DNA of 64,000 nucleotides, from assembly GCA_001556995.1 (NCBI GenBank), contig LSKF01000102.1, positions 124,001 through 188,000 on the forward strand. Direction: 5' to 3'. A program made the position numbers and the translations under genes. Source of the DNA: Erythrobacteraceae bacterium CCH12-C2. Its GTDB lineage: Bacteria > Pseudomonadota > Alphaproteobacteria > Sphingomonadales > Sphingomonadaceae. Below are positions 45,825-54,756 of the stretch, piece by piece; positions within the stretch are counted from its first letter, which is position 1; every line of letters starts with the position of its first letter. The notes below the pieces were generated by a model. The model worked only from the letters and a program-made list of their open reading frames with translations. It ran no database searches and was not told the origin of the DNA.

Positions 45825-47192
45825 ATGGCAAAGGCAAAGCGGCGATATGTGTGTCAGGCCTGCGGGAGCGTCTCCTCGCGTTGGCAGGGACAATGTGCCG
45901 ATTGCGCGGAGTGGAACACGCTGGTCGAGGATGTGCCCGCGACCGTGTTCTCGCAGAAGCATGATCTGTCCCGAGGGGGGCGCTCGGTGGCGTTCGAGCC
46001 ATTGAATGCACCGACGCAGCTTCCGGTCAGGAAGTCCACCGGTCTGGCGGAGTTCGATCGCGCACTTGGCGGAGGGTTGGTGCCGGGCTCGGCAGTGCTG
46101 CTGGGCGGTGATCCGGGAATCGGCAAGTCGACCTTGCTGTTGCAATGCGCGGCGACCATCGCGCGCGGGGGCAATGATGTCGTTTATGTGAGCGGGGAAG
46201 AAGCCGCCGGGCAGGTGCGCCTGCGCGCGGCCCGCATGGGGGTGGCCGATGCCCCGATCCGGCTCGCGTCGGAAACCTCTGTCAGAGACATCCTTACGAC
46301 GCTCGGCATGGGTCAGCCCCCCGCGCTTCTGGTCATCGATTCGATCCAGACCATGCATTCCGATACCATCGAAGGTGCGCCCGGAACCGTCAGCCAGGTG
46401 CGCGGCTGCGCGCTCGAACTGATCCGCTACGCCAAGGAAAGCGGCTGTGCATTGGTGCTGGTGGGCCATGTAACCAAGGACGGCACGATCGCCGGCCCCC
46501 GCGTGCTCGAACACATGGTCGATGTCGTCATGAGCTTTGAGGGTGAACGCAGTCACCAATACCGTATCCTGCGCGCCCTCAAGAACCGCTTCGGCGCGGT
46601 CGACGAGATTGGCGTTTTCGCCATGGCGGGTGAGGGACTGGAGGAAGTTGCCAATCCCTCACTCTTGTTCCTTTCGGGGCGCGACACGTCGCTGGCGGGC
46701 AGTGCGGTATTCCCCGCGCTGGAAGGCACCCGGCCTGTGCTGGTCGAGATTCAGGCATTGATCGTCCGCCTGCAATCGGGCGCGACCCCGCGCCGGGCGG
46801 TGGTGGGGTGGGACACCGGGCGGCTCGCCATGTTGCTAGCAGTGCTCGAGTCGCGCTGCGGGCTGAATTTCTCCTCGGCCGAAGTCTATCTCAACATCGC
46901 CGGAGGTTACCGCCTGACCGACCCGGCAGCCGACCTTGCCGTGGCGGCCGCGCTCGTCTCGGCCCTGGCTGACCGCCCTTTGCCCGACAAGGCGGCGTGG
47001 TTTGGCGAGATCAGCCTCGCCGGCGAGATCCGGCCCGTAGCCCACGCGCCGCTGCGCTTGCGTGAGGCGGCAAAACTGGGCTTTTCGCGCTGCTATGGTC
47101 CGGCGGGCGCAGCGGACGGGGCCAAGGGCGCGGATTACCGCGGGCTGGCCGCACTTGCGAACGTCGTTGACCAGGTGATGGGCAGCGCATAA
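45825..47192 (+). CDS. radA: DNA repair protein RadA/Sms
   Basis: 455 residues. A branch-migrating helicase working with RecA in recombination repair. The order is a C4 zinc finger (CQACGSVSSRWQGQCADC), a RecA-like ATPase with Walker A GGDPGIGKST, the RadA-specific KNRFG motif (LKNRFGAVDEIGVF), and a Lon-protease-like C-terminal domain (ISLAGEIRPVAHAPLRLREA) lacking protease activity. A LexA-type box stands in front. cvpA follows 11 bp downstream. Confidence 0.97.
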   Translation: MAKAKRRYVCQACGSVSSRWQGQCADCAEWNTLVEDVPATVFSQKHDLSRGGRSVAFEPLNAPTQLPVRKSTGLAEFDRALGGGLVPGSAVLLGGDPGIGKSTLLLQCAATIARGGNDVVYVSGEEAAGQVRLRAARMGVADAPIRLASETSVRDILTTLGMGQPPALLVIDSIQTMHSDTIEGAPGTVSQVRGCALELIRYAKESGCALVLVGHVTKDGTIAGPRVLEHMVDVVMSFEGERSHQYRILRALKNRFGAVDEIGVFAMAGEGLEEVANPSLLFLSGRDTSLAGSAVFPALEGTRPVLVEIQALIVRLQSGATPRRAVVGWDTGRLAMLLAVLESRCGLNFSSAEVYLNIAGGYRLTDPAADLAVAAALVSALADRPLPDKAAWFGEISLAGEIRPVAHAPLRLREAAKLGFSRCYGPAGAADGAKGADYRGLAALANVVDQVMGSA

Positions 47193-47203
47193 CTCTCTGC
47201 CTC

Positions 47204-47749
47204 ATGGCCGTGCTCGATATCATTGTGGTGATCATTGTCGGTATCGCCGCAATCGGCGGCTTTATGCGCGGGTTGGTGCAGGAGGTGCTGTCGCTGGCCG
47301 CGTGGATGTTGGCGGCATTTTCGGTCCATCTCCTTCATTCCCCGATCACCGCCACGTTGCGCAGTGTGTATAATGTTGATCCCGGGACGCCGCTGCTGTC
47401 CTTCGCGTTGCTCCTGCTGATACCCTATGCCGGGATGAAGGTGATTGCAGGTACGGTCAGCGGCGCGTCCGAGGGTGCGGTTCTCGGGCCTATTGACCGC
47501 GCGCTCGGGTTCGGATTTGGCGCGATCAAAGGCGCGCTTATCGCCGTATTCGCCTTTTCGGTGCTGGTGCTCGGCTTCGATCAGAGCTGGGGGTACAAGG
47601 GCCGCCCGAACTGGATCATCACGGCGCGTACCTATGCCGCTGCGGATGCGTTCTCGCGGCAGTTGTTGCCTATCATTGCTTTCCGGCGCGAAAAGCTCCG
47701 ACTGGAATCCGAGGCGAGCGAAGCGGCGGCTGCGCGGATCGTAGGCTGA
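47204..47749 (+). CDS. cvpA: CvpA family membrane protein
   Basis: 181 residues with four hydrophobic segments (VLDIIVVIIVGIAAIGGFMR, LAAWMLAAFSVHLLH, LLSFALLLLIPYAG and GALIAVFAFSVLVLGF). The GFMRGLVQEVLSLAAW motif is typical of CvpA. In enterobacteria CvpA supports envelope stress and colicin V traits; its role here is unknown. The position between radA and a NifU-like gene suggests a transcript of radA-cvpA-nifU-like. Confidence 0.9.
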   Translation: MAVLDIIVVIIVGIAAIGGFMRGLVQEVLSLAAWMLAAFSVHLLHSPITATLRSVYNVDPGTPLLSFALLLLIPYAGMKVIAGTVSGASEGAVLGPIDRALGFGFGAIKGALIAVFAFSVLVLGFDQSWGYKGRPNWIITARTYAAADAFSRQLLPIIAFRREKLRLESEASEAAAARIVG

Positions 47750-47754
47750 TAGGC

Positions 47755-48195
47755 ATGGCGGCTGCGCGCCCGGTGAAACTCTATTCCCCCGCCCTGCTTG
47801 GCCTCGCCATCGAGCTGGCGTGCTTCCCGCTCGATGACAGTCTGCCGCTCCGGGCCGAGGCGCGCTCGCGCAGCTGCGGTAGTGTGATCACGGTAGGTCT
47901 GGCCTTGGGACCCGCGCAGGACATTGCCCGGATCGGAATGCAGGTCAGCGCCTGCGCGATCGGGCAGGCCTCGGCAGCCCTGTTGGCGCAGAGCGCTGTC
48001 GGCACCGTGGGCGATCGCGTCGTGCAGACGACGCAGCAGATTGGGGATTGGCTGGCGGGGGAAGGCCCCTTGCCCGACTGGCCGGGGATCGCCGTGCTGA
48101 CGCCCGCTCTTTCGCATCCGGGGCGTCACGGCGCCTTGCTGCTTCCGTGGACGGCGGTTTGCTCAGCGCTTTCAAGCATGGCGACACACGGCTAG
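47755..48195 (+). CDS. NifU/IscU-like iron-sulfur scaffold-type protein
   Basis: 146 residues. The three scaffold cysteines align with IscU: Cys41 (SRSCGSV), Cys67 (SACAIGQASAALL) and Cys136 (TAVCSALSSM). The Asp that follows the first cysteine in IscU (CGD) is Ser here, a position important for cluster release in IscU, so it is a diverged member. No iscS, hscB or fdx genes are nearby. It begins 5 bp after cvpA and is therefore probably in the radA-cvpA transcript. Confidence 0.75.
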   Translation: MAAARPVKLYSPALLGLAIELACFPLDDSLPLRAEARSRSCGSVITVGLALGPAQDIARIGMQVSACAIGQASAALLAQSAVGTVGDRVVQTTQQIGDWLAGEGPLPDWPGIAVLTPALSHPGRHGALLLPWTAVCSALSSMATHG

Positions 48196-48243
48196 GGATC
48201 GCTGAAACAAGGTGCCGCGTGCGGCGCAAGGGGATAAGGGACA

Positions 48244-49875
48244 ATGGCAGAAGCCGAAGCGCTCGCCGCACGCGAGCCGAGTGACCAGGAAATCCGGTTG
48301 GTAATCGGCGCGTCGAGCGCGGGCACCATCTTCGAGTGGTACGATTTCTTTATCTACGGCACGCTGGCCTACATCCTCAAGGATGCGTTCTACGCCACCG
48401 ACAATGAGACGCTTGGCCTGCTGCTGGTCTGGTCGACCTTTGCGGTGGGCTTTGCTTTCCGGCCGCTCGGGGCGGTTCTGTTCGGGTTCCTGGGCGACAA
48501 GCTCGGGCGGAAATACACGTTCCTTGTCACCGTAACTCTGATGGGGATTGCGACGGCAGGCGTCGGTTTGATCCCCACGGTGGACAGCATCGGCATGGCC
48601 GCGCCGATCATCGTGATCCTGCTGCGGGTGATGCAGGGCTTGGCGCTGGGCGGAGAGTATGGGGGCGCAGCGATCTATGTTGCCGAGCACGCCCCGCCAG
48701 AAAAGCGCGGGTTTTACACCAGCTTCATTCAGGCGAGCGTTGCGGGCGGGTTTGTCCTGTCGATCATCGTGGTGCTGGCCTGCCGCGCGCTGATCCCCGC
48801 AGATGCCTTTGCCGCATGGGGATGGCGCGTGCCGTTCCTGCTCTCGCTTTTGCTGCTGGGCATTTCGCTTTGGATGCGGTTGAAACTGTCCGAAAGCCCA
48901 GTGTTTCAGGCGATGAAGGAGGCGGGCGAGACGGCGGGCAATCCCTTTGTCGAAAGCTTGACCTACCCCGGCAACCCCAAGCGGCTGTTTGTGGCGCTGT
49001 TCGGCATCACCGGAATTCTGACGACGATCTGGTACACCGGGTTCTTCTCGGCGATGAGCTTTCTGCGCGGACCGATGCATGTCGATGATCTCACGGTCGA
49101 ACTGGTGCTGCTCGTCTCGGGCCTGATCGTGATGAGTTTCTATGTGATAGTCGGCAAATGGTCGGACCGGGTCGGGCGCAAGAAACCAATTATCATTGGT
49201 TCTGCGCTCAGCCTTGTCCTGCTGTTTCCGCTGTTCTGGCTGATGGGCAGCCTTGCCAACCCCGGCCTTTCCGCCGCAGCCGAACGCACGCCCATTGTGG
49301 TGAGCGGCCCGGCCTGCGTGACTGATCCCTTTGCCGAGCTGTTCAAGCGCGAGCAGACCGATTGCGGGAAAGTCCTCGAAACACTCACCGCCTCGGGCGT
49401 GCCTTACACGCTTCAGTCGGGGAACAACCTGTCGCTCATGGCTGGCGGGCAGGACGTTGCGATCGACCCCGCATGGTTCGAAAGCGGGCCCGCGCGGACG
49501 GAAGGGATCCGCGAGGCGCTCTCAGAATTTGGCTTCGACTTTGCCAAGCAGCGGCCGAGCGCGGTGAACATTGTCGGGATTGTTGGCATCTTGCTGGCGC
49601 TGGGCGTGCTGTCAGCCCTGACCTATGGTTCGGTCGCGGCGCTGCTGTCGGAGATGTTTCCGCCGCGCATTCGGTATTCCTCGATGTCGATCCCGTACCA
49701 CATTGGGGCCGGCTATCTCGGCGGGTTCTTGCCGCTGATCGCCGGAGTGATCGTGGCTAGCACGGGAGATATCTATTCCGGGCTGTGGTACACGTGGGGC
49801 GTGGTGGCCTTCGGACTGGTGGTAGCATGGTGGGGCATTCCCGGCGGGCCGCCGCGAGATTTTGCTGATGGATAA
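48244..49875 (+). CDS. MFS transporter, metabolite:H+ symporter type
   Basis: 543 residues with about 12 transmembrane segments. SSAGTIFEWYDFFIYGTLA and GEYGGAAIYVAEHAPPEKRG are hallmarks of the MHS branch (ProP, ShiA, KgtP relatives). An extra hydrophilic segment of about 90 residues, roughly residues 340-430, carries two cysteines (GPACVTDPF and QTDCGKVL) and is placed where a periplasmic loop is expected. The substrate is unknown, probably an organic acid or betaine. Its end overlaps the start of alr by 8 bp. Confidence 0.88.
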   Translation: MAEAEALAAREPSDQEIRLVIGASSAGTIFEWYDFFIYGTLAYILKDAFYATDNETLGLLLVWSTFAVGFAFRPLGAVLFGFLGDKLGRKYTFLVTVTLMGIATAGVGLIPTVDSIGMAAPIIVILLRVMQGLALGGEYGGAAIYVAEHAPPEKRGFYTSFIQASVAGGFVLSIIVVLACRALIPADAFAAWGWRVPFLLSLLLLGISLWMRLKLSESPVFQAMKEAGETAGNPFVESLTYPGNPKRLFVALFGITGILTTIWYTGFFSAMSFLRGPMHVDDLTVELVLLVSGLIVMSFYVIVGKWSDRVGRKKPIIIGSALSLVLLFPLFWLMGSLANPGLSAAAERTPIVVSGPACVTDPFAELFKREQTDCGKVLETLTASGVPYTLQSGNNLSLMAGGQDVAIDPAWFESGPARTEGIREALSEFGFDFAKQRPSAVNIVGIVGILLALGVLSALTYGSVAALLSEMFPPRIRYSSMSIPYHIGAGYLGGFLPLIAGVIVASTGDIYSGLWYTWGVVAFGLVVAWWGIPGGPPRDFADG

Positions 49876-50950
49876 CGGCAATTTGGACGGCGGGCAGGAG
49901 GATTCCAGCCCGGTCTTGCCCGCTCCTAGCTTGCGTTTGGTGGTCGATAGTGGGGCACTAGCGGCCAATTGGCGGGCGCTCGATACGCTTTCGGGCTCGG
50001 CTGCGGCAGGGGCTGCGGTCAAGGCTGATTGCTATGGCCTTGGGGTCGATGCGTGTGTGCCGGTGCTGCGCGATGCGGGGTGCCAGACCTTTTTTGTCGC
50101 CCATTGGAGCGAGGTTCAGGCCGTGGCTCGCCATGTGCCGGCGGGCCAGATCGCGGTGCTGCATGGCCCACTGACAGAAGCCGACTGCGTCTATGCCCGG
50201 GCCAGTGGGGTGATCCCTGTCATCAACTCGCTGGAGCAGGCGGAACGTTGGACCTCAAGCGGCGGCGGACGGTGCCACCTGATGGTCGACACAGGGATCA
50301 ACCGCCTCGGCATCGTGCCAAGCGAGGCCAATGATCCGCGGATTGCCGCGCTCGACATCGATAACCTGATGAGCCACCTCGCCAGCGCCGACGAGGATAG
50401 CGCAATGAACCCGCAACAATTGGCCGCATTCCAAGGGGTGCGGGGGCAGATCAAGCACCGCCGCGCGAGCCTCGCCAACAGCGCCGGAATTGGGCTCGGG
50501 GTCGATTATGCCTTCGACCTCACCCGACCTGGAATAGCACTTTATGGCGGCGTCCCGCGCGCGGAGCTGGCGGGTGCAATCAAGCCTGTTGCCCAAGTCG
50601 AAGCCGCCATCCTCCAGACCCGCTATCTCTCCGCCGGCGATAGCGTCGGTTACAATGCTGCTTTTACTGCCACAAAGCCAATGCGGGTAGGGACGGTCTC
50701 GATCGGCTATGCCGATGGCTTTCTGCGCTCGCGCGGCCCCGACAATGCGCTCCATCACAAGGGCCGGGCGCTACAAATCCTCGGCAAGGTGTCGATGGAC
50801 ATGGTGGTCGTTGACCTTGGAGCCGCGCCTGACTTGTCCGCCGGCGATTGGGTCGCGGTGCCATGGAACATCGCCGATGCTGCGCAGCAAATGGCTCTTT
50901 CGCCTTATGAAATGCTGACCGTGATTGGACGCCGGCTACGCGGCTGTTAG
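49868..50950 (+). CDS. alr: Alanine racemase
   Basis: 360 residues. Interconverts L- and D-alanine for peptidoglycan. The PLP lysine is in AAVKADCYGLGVD, the PLP-binding region is SVGYNAAF, and the catalytic Tyr is expected in TVSIGYADGFLRS. The ATG at 49868 overlaps the end of the MFS gene; a TTG at 49862 is in frame and less likely. Overlap suggests co-expression with the carrier. Confidence 0.94.
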   Translation: MDNGNLDGGQEDSSPVLPAPSLRLVVDSGALAANWRALDTLSGSAAAGAAVKADCYGLGVDACVPVLRDAGCQTFFVAHWSEVQAVARHVPAGQIAVLHGPLTEADCVYARASGVIPVINSLEQAERWTSSGGGRCHLMVDTGINRLGIVPSEANDPRIAALDIDNLMSHLASADEDSAMNPQQLAAFQGVRGQIKHRRASLANSAGIGLGVDYAFDLTRPGIALYGGVPRAELAGAIKPVAQVEAAILQTRYLSAGDSVGYNAAFTATKPMRVGTVSIGYADGFLRSRGPDNALHHKGRALQILGKVSMDMVVVDLGAAPDLSAGDWVAVPWNIADAAQQMALSPYEMLTVIGRRLRGC

Positions 50951-51037
50951 CCTGTTTCAGCCGTTCTTGTTGCACCGCAGCTTGTGCAGGTGCTAATGAC
51001 GCTGATCTCGGGTCAAAAAAATTGGGGTCAGAACAAA

Positions 51038-51604
51038 ATGGTCGGCAGAGCAAAGGCAGCATCGCGGCAGGCAGGTGATGTCATCATCATCAAGAAATAC
51101 GCTAACCGGCGGCTCTATAACACGGCATCGTCGAGCTACATCACGCTCGAGGATCTGGCCCGCATGGTGCGCGAAAATGTCGATTTTCAGGTGCTCGATG
51201 CAAAGACCGGGGATGATATCACCCATTCAATCCTGACCCAGATCATAATGGACGAAGAGGCGAATGGCGAGCAGATGCTCCCGGTAAGCTTCCTGCGCCA
51301 GCTGATCGGCATGTATGGCAATTCAATGCAGGCGCTGATGCCGTCCTATCTTGAGGCCAGCATGGCCAATTTCCGCGAGAACCAATCGAAAATTCGCGAA
51401 GCCTTCGAAAAGGGCATCAGCGCGACGCCCTTCGCCGCGATCCACGAAACCAACATGGCGATGATGCGCGCCGCCGCCGATGTGTTCCTGCCCGGCGTCG
51501 GCAAGGCCAAGGAAAAGCCCGCAGCACCGGCCAATGACGAACTGGCTCAGCTGCGCGAACAGATGGCCGCCATGCAAAAGAAGCTGGACGAATTGGGCAA
51601 ATAG
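51038..51604 (+). CDS. phaR: Polyhydroxyalkanoate synthesis regulator PhaR
   Basis: 188 residues. The N-terminal DNA- and PHA-binding block is IIKKYANRRLYNTASSSYITLEDLA, followed by a second PHB-associated block (DITHSILTQIIMDEEANGEQML) and a C-terminal coiled-coil ending LREQMAAMQKKLDELGK. PhaR represses phasin and PHA genes and is released by PHA granules. The phaC/phaA/phaB genes are not in the window. The ATG at 51038 (MVGRAKAASRQ) is chosen from homologue length; an earlier in-frame start at 50984 would add 18 residues. Confidence 0.93.
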   Translation: MVGRAKAASRQAGDVIIIKKYANRRLYNTASSSYITLEDLARMVRENVDFQVLDAKTGDDITHSILTQIIMDEEANGEQMLPVSFLRQLIGMYGNSMQALMPSYLEASMANFRENQSKIREAFEKGISATPFAAIHETNMAMMRAAADVFLPGVGKAKEKPAAPANDELAQLREQMAAMQKKLDELGK

Positions 51605-51663
51605 CGCTGATAGCGGCGCGCCCTGCGGCTACTGGCCGCACCCGTCAGACAGGAAACCGATCA

Positions 51664-53208
51664 GTGTCCCAGATCCGCCACGCGCTCACCGTGAAGCGCG
51701 AAGATGATTTCGCCAAGTGGTATCAGGAAGTCATCAGTGCCGCCGATCTCGCCGAGGAATCGGGGGTGCGCGGCTGCATGGTGATCAAGCCTTGGGGCTA
51801 TGGCATCTGGGAGCGCATCCAGCGCTTGATGGACGACCGGATCAAGGCGGCGGGCGTGCAGAACTGCTACTTCCCGCTGTTCATCCCGCTTGCCAATTTC
51901 ACCCGCGAGGCGGAGCACGTTGAAGGCTTCGCTAAGGAAATGGCGGTTGTCACCCACCACCGGCTGATTTCGGACGGGAAGGGCGGGCTGATCCCCGATC
52001 CCGCGGCCAAGCTCGAAGAGCCGCTGGTGGTGCGCCCGACCTCGGAGACAATCATCGGCGATGCCATGGCGCGCTGGGTGCAATCATGGCGCGATTTGCC
52101 GCTGCTCACCAACCAGTGGGCCAATGTCGTGCGTTGGGAGATGCGCACGCGGATGTTCCTGCGCACCAGCGAGTTCCTCTGGCAGGAGGGCCACACAGCG
52201 CACGAGACGCGCGAGGATGCGCTGGCTGAAACGCACCGCGCGCTGGAAATGTACCGCGCCTGTGCCGAGGATGACCTCGCGCTCCCCGTGATCGCGGGTG
52301 AGAAGCCCGAGAACGAGCGCTTCCCCGGCGCGGTCGAGACCTGGTCGATCGAAGCGATGATGCAGGATGGCAAGGCGCTCCAGGCGGGCACCTCGCACTA
52401 TCTCGGCACCAATTTCGCCCATGCGGCGGGCATCCAGTATCAGGACCGCGAGGGCGCTCAGCAATATTGCCACACCACCAGCTGGGGTGTTTCGACCCGG
52501 CTGATCGGCGGGGTCATCATGACCCACGGCGACGACGACGGGCTGCGCGTTCCGCCCGCCATCGCCCCGCAGCAGATCGTGATCATCCCGATGCTGCGCG
52601 AGGCTCCTGAGGATGCCGAGCTAATCGCCTATTGCGAAAGCGTGCGCACCGCCTTGGCCGCGCAGACCGCGCTGGGCGAGCGGGTGCGGGTGCTGCTCGA
52701 CACCAAGCCCGGCAAGGCTGCGGCCAAGCGCTGGGACTGGGTCCGCAAGGGCGCACCGGTCATCATCGAAGTCGGTCCGCGCGACATGGCCGAGGGCAAG
52801 CTCGCCGTGCTGCGCCGTGATCAGCTGTGGAACACCGCCAACGGCAAGCCCGCCTTCACCTACCCTGCACAAGGCGATTTCGTGGCCGAGGCGGGCGCGC
52901 TGCTCGAAGCAATTCAGACGTCGCTTTACGAAGAGGCCCGCGCGCGGCGTGATGCGAATATCACCCGCGGGGTGACCCAATGGCAGGCGGTGGTCGATCA
53001 CTTCGAGAAGGGCGGAAAGTATCCCGGCTGGGTCGAAGTGGAGTGGTCAAAGCCCACCGGCGCGGCGCTCGATGCCGTGGTCGAAAAGCTGAAGGCGGTG
53101 AAGCTCACCATCCGCAACGTCCCGCGCGGCAGCGAGCCAGCGACAGGGGCGTGCATCTTCACCGGCGCACCGGCGACTGAGCGCATTCTGGTGGCCCGCG
53201 CCTACTAG
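51664..53208 (+). CDS. proS: Prolyl-tRNA synthetase, eukaryote/archaea-like type
   Basis: 514 residues, class II synthetase. Motifs are VIKPWGYGIWERIQRLMD, PTSETIIGDAMARWVQSWRD, WEMRTRMFLRTSEFLWQEGHTAH and TTSWGVSTRLIGGVIMTHGDDDG. The length and absence of the bacterial editing insertion place it in the short ProS type 3 group, unlike the E. coli form. The start is GTG (51664), preceded by AGGAAA. It follows phaR by 59 bp. Confidence 0.95.
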   Translation: MSQIRHALTVKREDDFAKWYQEVISAADLAEESGVRGCMVIKPWGYGIWERIQRLMDDRIKAAGVQNCYFPLFIPLANFTREAEHVEGFAKEMAVVTHHRLISDGKGGLIPDPAAKLEEPLVVRPTSETIIGDAMARWVQSWRDLPLLTNQWANVVRWEMRTRMFLRTSEFLWQEGHTAHETREDALAETHRALEMYRACAEDDLALPVIAGEKPENERFPGAVETWSIEAMMQDGKALQAGTSHYLGTNFAHAAGIQYQDREGAQQYCHTTSWGVSTRLIGGVIMTHGDDDGLRVPPAIAPQQIVIIPMLREAPEDAELIAYCESVRTALAAQTALGERVRVLLDTKPGKAAAKRWDWVRKGAPVIIEVGPRDMAEGKLAVLRRDQLWNTANGKPAFTYPAQGDFVAEAGALLEAIQTSLYEEARARRDANITRGVTQWQAVVDHFEKGGKYPGWVEVEWSKPTGAALDAVVEKLKAVKLTIRNVPRGSEPATGACIFTGAPATERILVARAY

Positions 53209-53246
53209 GCTTGCGCGAAGGCAAAGGCGCGGGCAGACAGGCACGC

Positions 53247-54638
53247 ATGATCAAACATGCCCTCCTGCTCGCCGCCCTCATGGCCGCCCCGATCGCTGCT
53301 CAAACCCACCCTGCTGAACAGGTTTCGCAGCAGCGGCTGAAAGCCGACGTCGAGAAACTGGTCAGCTTCGGCACGCGACACACCTTGTCGTCACAGACCG
53401 ATCCCAAGCGCGGGATCGGGGCAGCGGTCGATTGGGGGCTCGACGAGTTCAAGCGCATCGGCGCCAAGTGCGGCGATTGCCTTGAAGTCCTGCCCGTGGG
53501 CGAGGTGATCCAGCCCGATGGTCGCCGCATCCCGACTGCGACGTTGATCCGCAACGCGGTAGCCATCCAGCGCGGCACCGAGCGGCCCAACGAGGTCGTG
53601 ATTGTGCAGGGCCATATCGACAGCCGCGTCTCCGATCCGCTCGACTTCACCAAGGATGCGCCCGGGGCCAATGACGACGGCTCAGGCACCGCCCTGGTGC
53701 TGGAGGCGGCGCGTGCCTTGTCCGGCACGAAGTATCCCAGCACCATCATCTATGCCCTGCTTTCGGGCGAGGAGCAGGGGTTGTTCGGCGGGCGCATTCT
53801 TGCCGATTGGGCGGAGAAGCAGGGCTTCACCGTCAAGGCGGTGCTCAACAACGACATCGTCGGCAATTCCTGCGGCAAGGACGGCTATTGTGAGCCCAAG
53901 GTGGTGCGCGTGTTCTCAGAAGGCCCGCGCGCTGACCTGACCGAGCGTTTGCGCGCTGCCGCCACGCGCTTTGGCGGGGAGAACGACACGCCTTCGCGCA
54001 ACCTCTCGCGCTGGGTGGCGGGGTTGGCCGAGAAGCACCCTGCGGAAATGCAGGTCCGCCAGATCTGGCGCACCGACCGCATGGGGCGCGGCGGGGATCA
54101 GGTGCCGTTCTTGCAGAAGGGCTACCCCGCGATCCGTTTCTCGGTGGGTGTCGAGGATTACGACCACCAGCATCAGGACCTACGTACCGAAAACGGGGTG
54201 TTCTACGGCGACACCATCGAAGAAATGGATTTCGCCTATCTCGCCGGGGTGACGAAGCTGAACGTGCGCGCGCTCGATGCGCTCGCCCGCGCGCCGATGC
54301 CGCCCAAGGTGAGCGTGGATGCGGCGGTGCGGGTGGATACGGTTGTGAAAGCCGTGTCAGTGCCCGGGGCGATTGAATATCGCCTGATGGTGAGGCGGAC
54401 CGACGAAACGCAGTGGCGAGATAAGTTGCCCGGCGGCGACATGGGGCAGGGCATTTCTCCGGGCACTTTCTCATACCCTCATGATGGCCCATCTGCGGGT
54501 GGTGCCGCTATAGACATGGTCGTGCCGCTTCGCGGAGACGACTGGATGTTCGGTGTCATTGCTTGCAACGGTGCGTTCTGTTCGCCCGTCGCCAGCGCGG
54601 TGCCCGGCGGCGCGTTCGAGCCAGTGGGTAAGGAATAG
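53247..54638 (+). CDS. Secreted M28 family zinc metallopeptidase
   Basis: 463 residues with a signal peptide (MIKHALLLAALMAAPIAAQ). M28 aminopeptidase-type zinc ligands and catalytic residues are visible: QGHIDSRVSD (His and catalytic Asp), GANDDGSGTALVLE (bridging Asp), LLSGEEQGLFGG (catalytic Glu and zinc Glu) and NNDIVGNS (Asp); the last His is likely in EDYDHQHQD. The C-terminal 130 residues may be a beta-rich domain. The ATG at 53247 is chosen to start at the signal peptide. Confidence 0.9.
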   Translation: MIKHALLLAALMAAPIAAQTHPAEQVSQQRLKADVEKLVSFGTRHTLSSQTDPKRGIGAAVDWGLDEFKRIGAKCGDCLEVLPVGEVIQPDGRRIPTATLIRNAVAIQRGTERPNEVVIVQGHIDSRVSDPLDFTKDAPGANDDGSGTALVLEAARALSGTKYPSTIIYALLSGEEQGLFGGRILADWAEKQGFTVKAVLNNDIVGNSCGKDGYCEPKVVRVFSEGPRADLTERLRAAATRFGGENDTPSRNLSRWVAGLAEKHPAEMQVRQIWRTDRMGRGGDQVPFLQKGYPAIRFSVGVEDYDHQHQDLRTENGVFYGDTIEEMDFAYLAGVTKLNVRALDALARAPMPPKVSVDAAVRVDTVVKAVSVPGAIEYRLMVRRTDETQWRDKLPGGDMGQGISPGTFSYPHDGPSAGGAAIDMVVPLRGDDWMFGVIACNGAFCSPVASAVPGGAFEPVGKE

Positions 54639-54651
54639 CATTCAATCACTA

Positions 54652-54744
54652 CCGTTCGCCCTGAGCCTGTCGAAGGGCCGCGCTTCTTCTTGAGAATTGC
54701 ACCGGAAGTGAAGGACTGGGCTTCGACAAGCTCAGCCCGAACGG
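54652..54744. repeat. Dispersed palindromic repeat, copy 3, upstream of rnr
   Basis: 93 bp. The left arm (54652-54677) reads CCGTTCGCCCTGAGCCTGTC onward and the right arm (54721-54744) ends AGCTCAGCCCGAACGG. It starts 13 bp after the M28 peptidase stop and ends 12 bp before the rnr ATG, so it occupies nearly the whole gap. Confidence 0.93.
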
Positions 54745-54756
54745 TTATTGGGGTTC

